Of a stretch of DNA of 64,000 bases, positions 1 to 9,534 are shown in pieces (positions within the stretch are counted from its first letter, which is position 1; each line of letters opens with the position of its first letter). Source of the DNA: Synechococcus sp. KORDI-52 (GTDB lineage Bacteria > Cyanobacteriota > Cyanobacteriia > PCC-6307 > Cyanobiaceae); assembly GCF_000737595.1 (NCBI RefSeq), contig NZ_CP006271.1, positions 1,798,001 to 1,862,000 on the forward strand. The letters run 5' to 3'. The notes below the pieces were generated by a model. The model did no database searches, had not been told where the DNA came from, and worked only from the letters and a program-made list of their open reading frames with translations. The position numbers were made by a program, and so were the translations under genes.

Positions 1-1
1 G

Positions 2-607
2 GCCATGGAAGAAGGGCTGGATACTGGTCCTGTGCTGCTCGAGCAACGCACACCGATCCAACTGCTGGATACGTCCTTCGCCTTGGCCGAACGGCTCAGC
101 ACCCTCACTGCAGAGCTGATGGTCCAGGCCATGCCACTGATTGAAGACGCGGGTCCTGGCAGCGAAGAGGAGCGATTAGCAAGACTCAACGTGCGCGCTC
201 AGACCGAGGAGACAACCTATGCCCGCATGTTGAAAAAGCAGGATTACGAATTGGATTGGTCAGCCCCTGCGCTCAACATTCATCGAAAAGTTATGGGGCT
301 TCATCCTGGAGCGTTCACCCATTGGCAGGGCAAACGTTTAAAGGTGCTGCGGACGGAGCCACTGATCGAGCGCTTGCGGGATCAACTCAGCCCTGAAGTG
401 CGGCAACTCTTGGGCCAATGGCCCACCGGGGGACATCCACCAGGGACAATCCTGGCCGTGATTGAGGACATGGGACTTGTGGTGAGCAGTACCGGCTGTC
501 CTCTTCTGATTCGGGAGGCGCAGCTGGAAGGGAAAGTACGCTGCACTCCACCCATTCTGTTGCAGCATCTCAAGGCCACTCCGGGAGACCGCTTCAACAA
601 GTGTTGA
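2..607 (+). CDS. fmt: Methionyl-tRNA formyltransferase, C-terminal part (cut by window edge)
   Basis: The visible part is the end of the enzyme that formylates initiator Met-tRNA using 10-formyl-THF in the cytoplasm. The reading frame is open to the window edge and begins in the catalytic domain with the family motif MEEGLDTGP, near the end of the formyltransferase domain. The remaining ~195 residues form the linker and the C-terminal OB-like tRNA-binding domain, for example LKVLRTEP and a terminal LLQHLKATPGDRF. The true start lies upstream of the window. The gene ends at TGA 605-607 and converges on the next gene with a 1-nt gap. The identification rests on family motifs and domain order, and I consider it secure. 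Confidence 0.93.
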   Translation, partial: AMEEGLDTGPVLLEQRTPIQLLDTSFALAERLSTLTAELMVQAMPLIEDAGPGSEEERLARLNVRAQTEETTYARMLKKQDYELDWSAPALNIHRKVMGLHPGAFTHWQGKRLKVLRTEPLIERLRDQLSPEVRQLLGQWPTGGHPPGTILAVIEDMGLVVSSTGCPLLIREAQLEGKVRCTPPILLQHLKATPGDRFNKC

Positions 608-608
608 T

Positions 609-827
609 TCAGAATTCGGTGTATAACCAACGCGCCTGTGACCAGACCTGATCAAGTTCCTTCTCGGAAAGCTGAAGAGCTTCAGGGAACATCGTCGAGA
701 GCCATTGTTGGCGATTGGACAGGGTATCGACTTCAAAAAAGGTTTGCTGAGATGCCAGCACCCTGAATTTAAGAAACTCGAGCAAACGATGACGCACCCT
801 GATCCTTTGCTCGTAGCTCAATGCCAT
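609..827 (-). CDS. Conserved small cyanobacterial protein, function unknown
   Basis: This is a 72-residue soluble protein starting MALSYEQRIRVR and ending in an aromatic-rich tail (QVWSQARWLYTEF). I chose the ATG at 825-827 because the 35 residues upstream in the same frame look random. It is rich in Arg, Leu and Gln, is probably helical, and has no signal peptide or membrane segment. It is convergent with fmt. The composition and the position next to a core gene suggest a real gene, but I do not recognise a functional family. No clear ribosome binding site is visible. Confidence 0.6.
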   Translation of the reverse strand: MALSYEQRIRVRHRLLEFLKFRVLASQQTFFEVDTLSNRQQWLSTMFPEALQLSEKELDQVWSQARWLYTEF

Positions 828-3571
828 GGAGAATTGCAGAGAATTCAAACGCCAATGGAGACAGTACCTGTTTCTCGGTTGGACTCGAGCCAAGAGCGGA
901 ACAGTAGTAAGGGAATAGTGCATAAAGAACAAGCGGGAAACGACATGCGGATGCGTGCTGAGATGACGTGATGGCGCAACGCAGCGAACAAGAAAGAGTA
1001 TGGAATGAACGCTTACTTTCAGAGCACTAAATCACGATGGTCGCCATTCAATCGCATCTGGCTAGTGGCAGATGTGATGGATGCGGTGGCAATCGAGTGG
1101 GAATAAGCAGCCAGACCAATGATTCAACAGAGCAGGATCAACAAAGCGGTATGGATAGGATTCCGTTCGGACGTTGGTCAGGTGGAGTTGAGATAGCATA
1201 GATGGTCGTGAAACCTTGATGCTGGCTATAGCGGCTGGAAGCCTTCGTTTCTAAAAGAGAACGGGAAAGGCAGGACTGGCGGTTCGGGGCATGTAAAGTT
1301 CTCAGTAGATAGATACGTTTGCAGATCAATCACCAATGCCAACTGAAATCTTCAGCGCACTCACCCAAAAACACTCTGGGACCTGATAAAAGAATAAAGA
1401 CATAGTGCCAAATGAGTGACATGATGAATCGACCCAGTTGAACGATTATCTGAAACAGAGGAAAGGACAATGAAACGCTTACGAAAAGAAGGGAAGGTCC
1501 AACTCGTGTGCCTGCAAAGAAAACGGAATGCAGATCTTTTGAAAGCGCAGAACCACGAAGCGGAAAATAAATGGGAGACACCCAAGCCATGCAATCATTG
1601 CAACACAGTCGAAAGCAGGCAAAATATCTTGCAATCCATGCATGTGCAATAATTGCAACTTATAAACTCGATGATTTTGCAAGTGAGTGAAGTAAAGCCA
1701 TATGTTCATTTCTAGAAGATATAGGGACTGAATATATAATTAGACAGTTAAATTATTGCTTAGACGCAACCTCGATCGAGTAAGCTACTTGGCTTATTTA
1801 TGATAGTCGGTGGGTGGGGGTTCTTCATGGTCTTTGACCTAGATTAATGCTAAACCAGAGAGAATCAGGAAAGCAGCACAGAATGAAGTCAAAAGTTAAT
1901 TACACAAGATATCTTCGTTACTCATTTTCCGGACAGCAGCGCCAGAAACCAATATTGCCATTGGCACTGCTGCGTGCAACACGCTTGCATTTCAAGCCAG
2001 TCCTTCCCCTGCTCGGGTCATCAGAGGCCATGATCGTTGCGCAATCCGAAGCATTGCCTGAAGAACCCAGAACGATCAATGCTGTGCTGCTGAATAATGC
2101 GATCAACAACATTGAAATGTGCCTGAACATGAAGTGAAATTTAATGAAGAATAGGATGGAAGCTTTCAAGCGTACGTCACAAGAAACATTCGAGTAAATC
2201 GCCTTAGCTCGTGGGAAAGCCTAAAAGCGAAGACGGTACAAATGGACAGAGAGAATCGAATGAAGTTGACGTTGCAGATCAGAACAAAATCAAACCAAAA
2301 AGAGATGAAAAAAGCTTGCTTGTTTATGCTAGAAACCCGCAGCAGTGAGGGTACTTATCACTATAATCGGAGGAAAAGAAATAATAATTCCAAATTGGTC
2401 TCTGGAGGTTGATGCATAGGTATTACCTCATCTATGGAATACTTGGGAGAGACAGCCATGCTGAGTATCGCGTAGTACTTGACCATAATATACAAAATAA
2501 ATTCGCACATGAAGAGCAAGACTAGAACCACAAGCGAAAGAAATAATTACTGCACAACAATCAACTTTTCAGCTAGAGTTATACCTACACTATTATGAGC
2601 CCCAAACAAAAAGCAGGATCAACGCAGCAAGTGATAACGAAAGCCAGGCAACCATAAAAGTTAATCGCACGATGGAAACACCAGCCAAGTCCTAGGCTTG
2701 ATTGATTCAATTAACCTAAGCTACGTCAATGAAGATATAAATAGCCAGTAGATGCTCAGAACATCGCCACCTAGACTATGCTCAAACATAAAGAACGAAA
2801 GAGCAGAAATTCCCTAAATTTTGCTCGAGTTCGGCTAAAAATACATGAAAGAAATAATCCTTTTTAAAAGCATCAAAGAGACACAAATTAAGGCGAGAGA
2901 TAAAGAGACAGAGCGATTAAATAAACAGCAGTAGCCGAGCACATAGTCATTGCAATGGCTTGCAAAGTCAATACCCAAAAGCGTGTTAAACATAATCGGG
3001 AGCGGTGCTGTGCTCATTCGAATAGATTAACAGGAAAGCGTTATTTAATGGCAAAAATTAAATCAGCACTAATGCAATTCATCAGACTCTCATCCTTTTC
3101 ACTCCATTTTAGAGGAGAAATTTGGAGAAGAAGAGGCAAAGCTATAAGCAGTCAGCAAAAACCATCTGAGTAGATATAAAAATGAAAAACATGAATATAG
3201 AAGCCTGGAAAAACTCATGTAATGGAGAATCAAATTCGGTACTAGAATCTGACTGGAATTTCAAACACGTAAATTATCCAGAAATAGAACATGGTCAATC
3301 AGGAAACAAGGAGCCATTGAAAAAGAGAGAACGATGGGCAATGTTCAAGATAATATGCAGCAGCAATGGATTGACTAGGACAACAAGTTGGAGAAAAGAC
3401 AACTCTGAAAGAGAAACAGTTAGTAAGAATTTTCAAAAAGCAAAATACCCTGAGATAGGTATTGATAAATTCGAGTGCCACATGTAAAAAATGCATCTAA
3501 GGCATAAGCCGGTATTTACCCTCTGTCCATGGATGTCAGATTACCAGCGATCTCGTTAACACACAAGAACC
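828..3571. other. Gene-poor AT-rich stretch, about 2.7 kb
   Basis: No convincing conserved gene is visible here apart from the candidate at 1918-2130. The open frames present are short, have low-complexity composition (many Lys, Asn, Ser) and carry no recognisable motif. Base composition is clearly more AT-rich than in the flanking core genes. I saw no tRNA cloverleaf, transposase remnant, long repeat or terminator with a clean U tract. A 50-residue hydrophobic frame at 2835-2987 on the minus strand is possible but unsupported. The stretch ends just before the HNH nuclease gene. Confidence 0.6.
1918..2130 (-). CDS. Candidate small secreted Cys-containing protein
   Basis: This 70-residue frame begins MFRHISMLLIALFSSTALIV, a good signal-peptide pattern (basic start, hydrophobic core, then small residues GSSGNAS as a possible cleavage site). 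The mature part carries four cysteines (DCATIM, LKCKRV, WRCC), suggesting disulphides in the periplasm or outside the cell. An upstream in-frame Met at 2169 is possible but adds residues that would spoil the signal peptide. Codon use is less AT-rich than the surrounding non-coding DNA, which supports a real gene. I recognise no family. It is isolated, with no operon partner. Confidence 0.45.
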   Translation of the reverse strand: MFRHISMLLIALFSSTALIVLGSSGNASDCATIMASDDPSRGRTGLKCKRVARSSANGNIGFWRCCPENE

Positions 3572-4552
3572 ATGACTACACAATCACAGAACCAAGCTTT
3601 ATTAGATGGTCTCGCAGATCAGCAGAACCCAGCCGATAGTTACGTACTTTTAGGTGAAAAACTGGACGAAGCGTCAGAAATGACGTGCCCTGCACTGTTA
3701 TCATCACCTGCAAAAGTAAATATCATTCATAATCCAAACAAGGAGCTTGATAACATTAAACAACTAGGAAATAAAAACGAACTTAAATCTATTGAGAAGA
3801 AATTTAAACGTAGATCATGCTTTGAGTTGGACCGTCTACAAAGACGTCAAGAGAATCTAGAACATCATCGGCGAAAGCAGAGAACACAAGCGGTAATTCA
3901 TGAGGAGGAAAGATTAGTAGAGAAATCTAAATCGTCTCCAAGGGTATTGCCAAAACTGATCGGAAGCATCCTGGTTGAACACTGCTTGTATCGTGTAAAT
4001 GAGGGATTTACGGAGTCCGCGATATGCACACGTGCTGGATATGAAATCGAAGAAATTGACTTGTTCCGACGGTTCTTCAGTCAAGCCTCTGAGGTAGATG
4101 TTGCGCCGTTGGAACAGATGGTTGAGGAGTTGAGGATGATTGCTAGTCCTGGGGATGAGCAGCCATCGAGAATTGGACTCTCAACGGATAGGCAACCGAG
4201 GATTGATTCGGTACAAGCATGGAGGTCCAACTTTCGTTCTGCTGTCCTGGCGTGGCATGGAAGCAAGTGTGCCTGCTGCGATATTGACGTTCCTGAATTG
4301 ATGGAAGTAGCCCACATCGTGCCGCTCGAAGAGAACGGTGCAGATTCCCCTGTCAATGGGTTGCCCTTCTGTTCAACACACCGTAAAGCTTTTGACCGTT
4401 TATTATTCGCGATTCATCCGGAGACACTGGACATTGAATTAGCTGAAGGTATGAGTTACAAGTCACTCCAGATCGTAGAGAAGAGGTTGGTCACTGAGGT
4501 AAGCAAGGAAGCACTTAGAGCAAGGTGGCAATTATTTCATAAATGGAAATAA
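3572..4552 (+). CDS. HNH endonuclease-domain protein
   Basis: This 326-residue protein has a C-terminal HNH nuclease module. Residues 233-236 give CACC, followed by the AHIVP motif with the catalytic His near 248, then NGLPFC (Asn 262) and THRKAFD (His 270, Asp 274). This matches the HNH_2-type fold found at the end of restriction-like and stand-alone nucleases. Residues 60-120 are strongly charged (Lys/Arg/Glu/Gln) and probably coiled coil. Residues 125-215 form a separate, unrecognised domain. The N-terminal half is AT-rich in codon use and the C-terminal half is closer to the genome norm, which hints at a mosaic gene. No methylase is adjacent. It could be a solitary restriction nuclease, a defence nuclease or a toxin-like enzyme. 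Confidence 0.8.
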   Translation: MTTQSQNQALLDGLADQQNPADSYVLLGEKLDEASEMTCPALLSSPAKVNIIHNPNKELDNIKQLGNKNELKSIEKKFKRRSCFELDRLQRRQENLEHHRRKQRTQAVIHEEERLVEKSKSSPRVLPKLIGSILVEHCLYRVNEGFTESAICTRAGYEIEEIDLFRRFFSQASEVDVAPLEQMVEELRMIASPGDEQPSRIGLSTDRQPRIDSVQAWRSNFRSAVLAWHGSKCACCDIDVPELMEVAHIVPLEENGADSPVNGLPFCSTHRKAFDRLLFAIHPETLDIELAEGMSYKSLQIVEKRLVTEVSKEALRARWQLFHKWK

Positions 4553-5257
4553 CTGTGATATAATTGGAAGGATACATGGGGCTAAATGAATTAATAATTT
4601 AGAGTCTAGCATTGGCGTCAGATGGAAATATGAAATGCAGTCCACTTGAACACCATTAAACCGGTCCAAGAATGAAGCCATTGGAGATATTAAACGACAA
4701 ACAAAAACAATGGACACTTTCGTTCGACCACCACATCAAGGACTCTATGAGTCAACCTTTGCTGATCTGTAAACCTGTCAGATGCACCCACAACGAACCG
4801 AGACGTATGGAAAGTCAAGAGTGAGAGGTTGTCCATGTCCAATATCAGTCAGCAATAGCTGCCCATCGATCATCGTTGATGTGTGTCCGGTTCGATCTGA
4901 ATCAACGCTCAATCAAAATCGACGAAGTCAGACTTGTTCGTAGTCACTACTGCATCAGCAGAGCGGTGAAAGGGGTGAATCAAGTCCATTTAAATCATGG
5001 CTTTTCACTGATTAGAGTTAACACAATCAAAAACTGCATCACCAATCAACATAAAAACCATGACAACAAAACTCAGTCTTCAAAGAACAGGGTAATCAGA
5101 ATGTAAGTTCACCATTGTGCTGCACACACAGAACGATCCAATATCTATCACAAGTCATGGAGATTGGATCTGAAACGAAGCAAGGAGAGCACCGGTTGCA
5201 GCTAAGGCGGCCCCAGGAGCCGCTGGAGTTGTCCTGTATGCCAAGCAGAATCATGAT
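4553..5257. other. Intergenic stretch, about 0.7 kb
   Basis: This gap lies between the HNH gene and the 3' end of the DUF6464 gene. It is AT-rich for its first 600 bases. The short frames in it (for example at 4876-5106) have no motif and look like chance. I saw no tRNA, no clear terminator and no repeat. The last 80 bases, just downstream of the DUF6464 stop codon, are GC-rich and may be 3' untranslated sequence. Confidence 0.5.
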
Positions 5258-5596
5258 TCAACGAACTTCCCGATGGCGGCAGGTATCGCAGGGGCCTTCA
5301 GGCCACACGGCACAACGCAGCAACGGACTGAGAGCATTGAAACGACAGGTTGGATCTCCAATAACCCAGCCGTGGCGCCATGGCGATGCGTCGACAGGAC
5401 GAGCGTGAGGTTTCACCAACAAGGTCACAGTCGACCTGACGTAGCAACCATTCCGCAAGGCATAGCGGTGGCGACGCTGCATCACCAGGAATGATTCATC
5501 ATTCAAAATCAGCCAACGACCAGGCTCGGGTGGATCATCTAGATCCACTCGGTTGATCAAATGCTCACTCTTGACGTGACGAATCTCAACAAGCAT
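5258..5596 (-). CDS. DUF6464 family protein
   Basis: This 112-residue protein belongs to a cyanobacterial family of unknown function. Recognisable parts are the central RRHRYALRNGCYVRSTV block, the WVIGDPTCRFNALSPL motif and a Cys-rich C-terminus (RCAVWPEGPCDTC). The cysteines could bind a metal. The ATG at 5594-5596 overlaps the end of the terC-like gene by 11 nt, so the two are probably translated from one mRNA. A longer in-frame start at 5662 would only extend into the upstream gene and is rejected. It appears cytosolic, with no signal peptide. Its role is not known. Confidence 0.82.
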   Translation of the reverse strand: MLVEIRHVKSEHLINRVDLDDPPEPGRWLILNDESFLVMQRRHRYALRNGCYVRSTVTLLVKPHARPVDASPWRHGWVIGDPTCRFNALSPLLRCAVWPEGPCDTCRHREVR

Positions 5597-6326
5597 GGCC
5601 TTGATCGGGATCGTGGTCGCTGTTGCGGATCGACATTCCCCAAGCGAAGAACGCCAAAACAACCAGGAGTGTTAACCAATCAGGTTGATTCAAGCTCGGA
5701 TCAACAACATGGACGATCAGACGCAATGCAACAAAGGCAACAGCCAGAAAACCAGCTGTTTCAAGTCGGGGATACAGATCAAGCCAGCGAATGAACAAGG
5801 CAGAGGTAAAGCGCAACGCCACAATGCCAATGAAGGCTCCTGCAGTGATCAATAAAATCTGATCACTAATTGCAACAGCTGCTGCAACGCTGTCAATCGA
5901 GAATGCGAGATCCGTAAAGGCCAATAGAAGAACGGTATTGAGAAAAGGTCGATGCCTTTGGTTGGCTTCGTCCTCATCCGGATGGTCTTCATCATTGGTG
6001 GTGGAACGACTTCTGAAATGATCCACCACAAGCCAAACCAGATACGTTGCGGCCAAGAGCTGGACCCAAGCGTGTTGTAGAACCCATTGGGCAGCAATGA
6101 TCAGGGCGATTCGCAACAACAGAGCAATCGAAATGCCGATGTTCAACGCCAGTCGTTCCTGCTCGGGCTGTCTGCTGCTTCTGGCTATGGCGGCAAGGGC
6201 GACAGCATTGTCAGCCGACAAGATCAGCTCGAGTACCACCAAGACAGGGAGCAGAGCAAAAATCTCTCCCCACTGGTCGGCACCTTCAAAGACATCGGAT
6301 AGTGAGGGCAGTGAGGTCAGGTCCAT
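5586..6326 (-). CDS. TerC family integral membrane protein
   Basis: This 246-residue protein has seven to eight hydrophobic segments and the TerC signatures LELILSADNAVALAAI near residue 33 and LLAFTDLAFSIDSVAAA near residue 135. The acidic residues within membrane segments are the expected metal-handling positions. TerC proteins take part in metal (Mn/Ca) homeostasis, and plastid relatives act in thylakoid biogenesis. A charged loop (residues 105-125, rich in Asp/Glu/His) lies between the two repeats and probably faces the cytoplasm. It is upstream of and overlaps the DUF6464 gene. Family assignment is firm; the transported ion is inferred from the family. Confidence 0.9.
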   Translation of the reverse strand: MDLTSLPSLSDVFEGADQWGEIFALLPVLVVLELILSADNAVALAAIARSSRQPEQERLALNIGISIALLLRIALIIAAQWVLQHAWVQLLAATYLVWLVVDHFRSRSTTNDEDHPDEDEANQRHRPFLNTVLLLAFTDLAFSIDSVAAAVAISDQILLITAGAFIGIVALRFTSALFIRWLDLYPRLETAGFLAVAFVALRLIVHVVDPSLNQPDWLTLLVVLAFFAWGMSIRNSDHDPDQGHAC

Positions 6327-6364
6327 GCCGGCAGCCTAGAAAGTTCAAGTGCTGTTCCATTGCG

Positions 6365-7111
6365 ATGCAGATCCGGGCTGAGCTTTGTCACGTCGACACC
6401 TTGAGATGCATCGTGCGGGTTGAGGCCTGGCACGACGACGCCCTGCAGGGAAGCGCCCTCGGGGAGGCAGCAACAGCAGAGGACGCAGAGGAACGAGCCT
6501 TGATGCGGCTGAATTCAAGGCTTCAGCTCAAGCAAGAGCTCCATGTGCACCAGGGAACCCTTCGTCGGCAGAACAGAGAAAGCACGAAACAGGAGCAGCC
6601 AGCCCCAGGTAAGGATCCAAACCCGCGTGCGGAGTCCGCACCGGGCGCGGCCGCCTCTCCCACAACACAAAGACGTCCTGATACGGAGGATGTCCCTAGC
6701 GAAACTCCCACAGATCCTGATGACTGGAGTGACGAGCTGACTGCTATCGACATGGAAATAAGACGCATCGGATGGTCGAGAGAGCAGGAGCAGGCCTACC
6801 TGACACGCGCCTTTGGTCTTGGCAGTCGGCACAAACTCACACGCTACGCTGACCTATTGGCTTATTTACGGCAACTCAAGTTGATCCAAGACAACGAGGA
6901 TGTGTCCACGGCACCGGCGCCAATCCGTCGTGGAGAATTGCTCAACCAGGGAGATCATATGTTGAAACAACTCGGTTGGACGTCAGATCAAGCTCGTGCC
7001 TTTCTCCAACAACATCTTGGCGCGACAAGTCGTCAACAGCTTAAGGACGAACAACTGCTGAAATTCAATATGCTCCTAGAGGAGCAGACAATGACTTTGA
7101 AAATTGATTGA
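6365..7111 (+). CDS. Conserved hypothetical protein with two C-terminal repeat domains
   Basis: This 248-residue protein starts MQIRAELCHVDTLRCIVRVE, an N-terminal region of about 70 residues ending in the alanine-rich LGEAATAEDAEERAL. Residues 75-140 are a proline- and charge-rich linker. The C-terminus holds two similar ~40-residue helical units, with IRRIGWSREQEQAYL and LKQLGWTSDQARAFL as the matching starts and GLGSRHKL and HLGATSRQQL as the matching ends. The repeat looks like a small helical binding motif. I chose ATG 6365 because the frame upstream overlaps the divergent terC start. Its function is unknown. Confidence 0.7.
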   Translation: MQIRAELCHVDTLRCIVRVEAWHDDALQGSALGEAATAEDAEERALMRLNSRLQLKQELHVHQGTLRRQNRESTKQEQPAPGKDPNPRAESAPGAAASPTTQRRPDTEDVPSETPTDPDDWSDELTAIDMEIRRIGWSREQEQAYLTRAFGLGSRHKLTRYADLLAYLRQLKLIQDNEDVSTAPAPIRRGELLNQGDHMLKQLGWTSDQARAFLQQHLGATSRQQLKDEQLLKFNMLLEEQTMTLKID

Positions 7112-7712
7112 TAATAATGATTCATTATTGTGGATCCAGTCAAGATTTCTTCAAGAATAATTGACCAAACTCTCCATCCATTCACCTGGCAAGGATTTTA
7201 CTCGTGCCTTCAGCGCAATAGTGGTCCCATGGAAGTTTGTCGCTTTACATATTCCAGCTGATGTAAAGCAATCGACCTACACTCCTACGTTTTCCAAAAA
7301 ATCATGAACAAGAAAATCGACGAAATAGTGAATCAACAATCCTCTTAAGAAGAAATCGCAGGATACATTTGCTAGCGTCATCAGTTATCACTCCAAAATC
7401 CCATCCTCAGGGATTCATAAAAACAGTCGCTTGAAATATTTATTCCTAAAAGCCCAAAAGAGGTCTTCAATAATGCAAGCAAAGCCTATCCTGTCGACAG
7501 ACTTAGAGAATAAATCAAAACCACACCTAACCAAAGCGAGTGGCAACTATTTCACCAAATGCCAAAAACAGTATGCCAAAGACATAACATATAGAATGTC
7601 AAAAAGTGAAGCTATTTGCATCACTTACATATAGTCAGCACTGCATCACGCGCACAAGGATTTCCCCGATGCGATAAGAGTGACGACTTTCCACTTACAT
7701 ATGAAAAACATA
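7112..7712. other. Intergenic AT-rich stretch, about 0.6 kb
   Basis: No gene is supported here. One 67-residue frame at 7431-7634 is Lys/Ser-rich and has no motif. The sequence is AT-rich throughout, without a clean terminator hairpin or repeat that I could identify. Confidence 0.5.
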
Positions 7713-7979
7713 CTAACTGCGAAATTTAAACTCTAATTTTGTCTTTGGCTTTTGAAATTTAATAACATTCATGACTTGCAAGCCGGTATTTTCAGACTTC
7801 CTTTCTTCAGCCAATGCCTTAAGAATCATGGATCCGGAAGCTTGCCAATCATGTTCCATCTCAATCAACTCCTTGGCGCGGACGAAATATTCGGAGGCCC
7901 TGCTTAAATGCTGAGACTTTCGATCAAGGGGAATGGCTTTTAGGGCAGAAGTGATGGCATCTATTTCGTCTCTGTACAT
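7713..7979 (-). CDS. Hypothetical small helical protein
   Basis: This 88-residue soluble protein starts MYRDEIDAITSALKAIPLDR. The first 60 residues look helical (alternating charged and Leu/Ile residues), and the tail is basic (FQKPKTKLEFKFRS). It lies between AT-rich spacers, with no co-directional neighbour within 150 nt. It has no signal peptide or cysteine. I recognise no family. The protein-like composition is the only support for it. Confidence 0.45.
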   Translation of the reverse strand: MYRDEIDAITSALKAIPLDRKSQHLSRASEYFVRAKELIEMEHDWQASGSMILKALAEERKSENTGLQVMNVIKFQKPKTKLEFKFRS

Positions 7980-8135
7980 TGTACATCATAGTTATTGCTT
8001 AAACGATCTAGGATCTAAAGTCTTCATCAATCTGGCTTACGTAGAAGGGCCTCGATGACTGAAGCGGCTTGAACTTAAAAGTGGAACCTGCGACAGACTC
8101 CAGGAAAAGGACCATCGCTTCTTGAGAAAGCCCCA

Positions 8136-8420
8136 TTAACGGCGAGATCTCCTGTAAAGGGCTTGATGAGCAAGCGGGAATGCATAAGGCATTTGATTGA
8201 TTTCACGTTTTATCGCAGACAGGCAAGCAGCTGTACCGTCCGAATAGTCATCACTAATAATACTTTCTTGAGCTTGCTTCAAGGAATATCCTTCTTGCAT
8301 CCTTGCTTCAAGGTTGAAGGCCGCTTCATAGCTCTGACAGAGTTGGGCGTTGGAAGAGCCCATGCCGCTAATCACAAGCAAAAACTGTGCCATGAGTACG
8401 AGGTAAGACTGCTTAAGCAT
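8136..8420 (-). CDS. Small secreted protein, function unknown
   Basis: This 94-residue protein is read from ATG 8418-8420. The start MLKQSYLVLMAQFLLVISGM followed by GSSNAQ gives a good signal peptide with a likely cut after NAQ. The mature part begins with LCQSYEAAFNLEARMQ and has two cysteines, one near each end, that could pair. The same frame is open for 76 residues further upstream, but that part overlaps the divergent gene at 8590 and would mask the signal peptide. I infer export to the periplasm; there is no family match that I recognise. Confidence 0.5.
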   Translation of the reverse strand: MLKQSYLVLMAQFLLVISGMGSSNAQLCQSYEAAFNLEARMQEGYSLKQAQESIISDDYSDGTAACLSAIKREINQMPYAFPLAHQALYRRSRR

Positions 8421-8589
8421 CACGAAAATGTGTCGAGGAGACCCATCAATCGGGTAAACATAAATTTTAAGCACGCGAACCGTAACTAATGCTACCACCT
8501 CAAGCTTAGCTAAAGTGTAAACATTCACAAAACCCAAATTTGTTTTTTTGGGCACATCAACTTTCAATGTAGGACTTGCTTTAAATCTG

Positions 8590-9099
8590 ATGATGAATGA
8601 TCCCGGCAATGTTGTTCGCCAACTGATCAGCGAACTCAGGGATGACATGTCCGAAGCAGGTCAAGAACTTCGAAATCGATACAACTGGGATCTGCAATGT
8701 CCTGTTGTCGTTATTGATGCGAGATCGACTCCTAAACGGGTGGTTCGCACATCAATCCGAGGGATTACAGGAGCGATTGCCACAAGCAACGTTATCGATC
8801 ACCCATTGATGAGGTTATTCCTTGAGCGGTTTCGTGAAGTGGGTGCCGATCAAGCTCTGGATGAATTCATGCATGGACCTGATAGTAAGCGGTTTTCAGA
8901 ACTCTGGGAGATCTACAACGATGAAGCACAACAACAAGGGTTAGCGGTCTGGTCCCACAGTGATGCTGCCAGGTTTGTGCTGAAGTCGAAAAAATGCTTC
9001 GAAGACGGACAGCTGGCCTGCGTTGCCATCACCTCAACTGAAGAACGGGATTCCCATGACGTGTTGACCTTCTCCGTTGACGCCTGTTGGTTGACTTGA
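8590..9099 (+). CDS. Conserved hypothetical protein
   Basis: This 169-residue soluble protein starts MMNDPGNVVRQLISELRDDM. The middle region CPVVVIDARSTPKRVVRTS looks like a beta-strand hairpin, and the C-terminal part (HDVLTFSVDACW) is also strand-like. An in-frame TTG at 8548 could add 14 residues, but ATG 8590 gives a more natural N-terminus. It is divergent from the secreted protein gene at 8420, so the ~170-nt gap probably holds both promoters. I do not recognise the family. Confidence 0.6.
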   Translation: MMNDPGNVVRQLISELRDDMSEAGQELRNRYNWDLQCPVVVIDARSTPKRVVRTSIRGITGAIATSNVIDHPLMRLFLERFREVGADQALDEFMHGPDSKRFSELWEIYNDEAQQQGLAVWSHSDAARFVLKSKKCFEDGQLACVAITSTEERDSHDVLTFSVDACWLT

Positions 9100-9122
9100 T
9101 CACGGCCAACTCCGGCCGCACA

Positions 9123-9257
9123 TCACGATCGGAGCAGCTGCACCACCACCAGGAGTGCTGATGCTCCAAGAACCCAGAGGAGCCAACTGAGCTGTGGAAC
9201 TGAGAATGCGAGCACAAGCCCAACAACGAAGAACATCAGGAATCGACCGAGCGTCAT
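9123..9257 (-). CDS. Very small membrane protein (44 residues)
   Basis: The frame begins MTLGRFLMFFVVGLVLAFSV and is almost entirely hydrophobic, with two membrane segments separated by PQLSW. It starts 10 nt after the stop of the zinc-ribbon gene on the same strand, so the two are likely co-transcribed. A longer frame through the same stop overlaps the upstream gene and is not used. The size and composition fit the small thylakoid or plasma-membrane proteins common in picocyanobacteria. The function is unknown. Confidence 0.5.
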   Translation of the reverse strand: MTLGRFLMFFVVGLVLAFSVPQLSWLLWVLGASALLVVVQLLRS

Positions 9258-9267
9258 GAAAGCACCA

Positions 9268-9534
9268 TTACCCCTGTATTGAAGCGAAAACCTCGGCTCG
9301 AGCCACCTGTTCAGGCCTGGATTTTGATGGTTGTTCAGGGGTGAACAGGATCGGAATCGAAGACGCCACGAGCACTCCCCCCACGGTGAGCAGCACCAAC
9401 AATGGAATCGGGCGCACGACGGGTTGACGCTGCAACGGTGCAGCGCAAATTGAACAGACCGGTGTAACACCCTTGGGAGGGTGGATTACAAACGCTGGTC
9501 CACAACAGCACGACGTGCAGCGGTATCGGGCCAT
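9268..9534 (-). CDS. Zinc-ribbon membrane-anchored protein
   Basis: This 88-residue protein has an N-terminal zinc ribbon made of two cysteine pairs: CTSCCC near residue 6 and CSICAAP near residue 27. One membrane segment follows (IPLLVLLTVGGVLVASSIPI, residues 43-62), then a short charged tail. The ribbon would sit on the cytoplasmic side. It is the first gene of a probable two-gene unit with the 44-residue membrane protein downstream. The pattern resembles other cyanobacterial zinc-ribbon membrane proteins whose role is not known. Confidence 0.65.
   Translation of the reverse strand: MARYRCTSCCCGPAFVIHPPKGVTPVCSICAAPLQRQPVVRPIPLLVLLTVGGVLVASSIPILFTPEQPSKSRPEQVARAEVFASIQG

Noticed and set aside
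933-3487. Several 60-100-residue frames in the AT-rich stretch (for example 1330-1709, 3182-3487)
   Set aside because: They overlap each other in different frames, have random composition and no motif.
5115-5494. Plus-strand frames opposite the DUF6464 gene
   Set aside because: The minus-strand DUF6464 protein with clear family motifs explains the openness.
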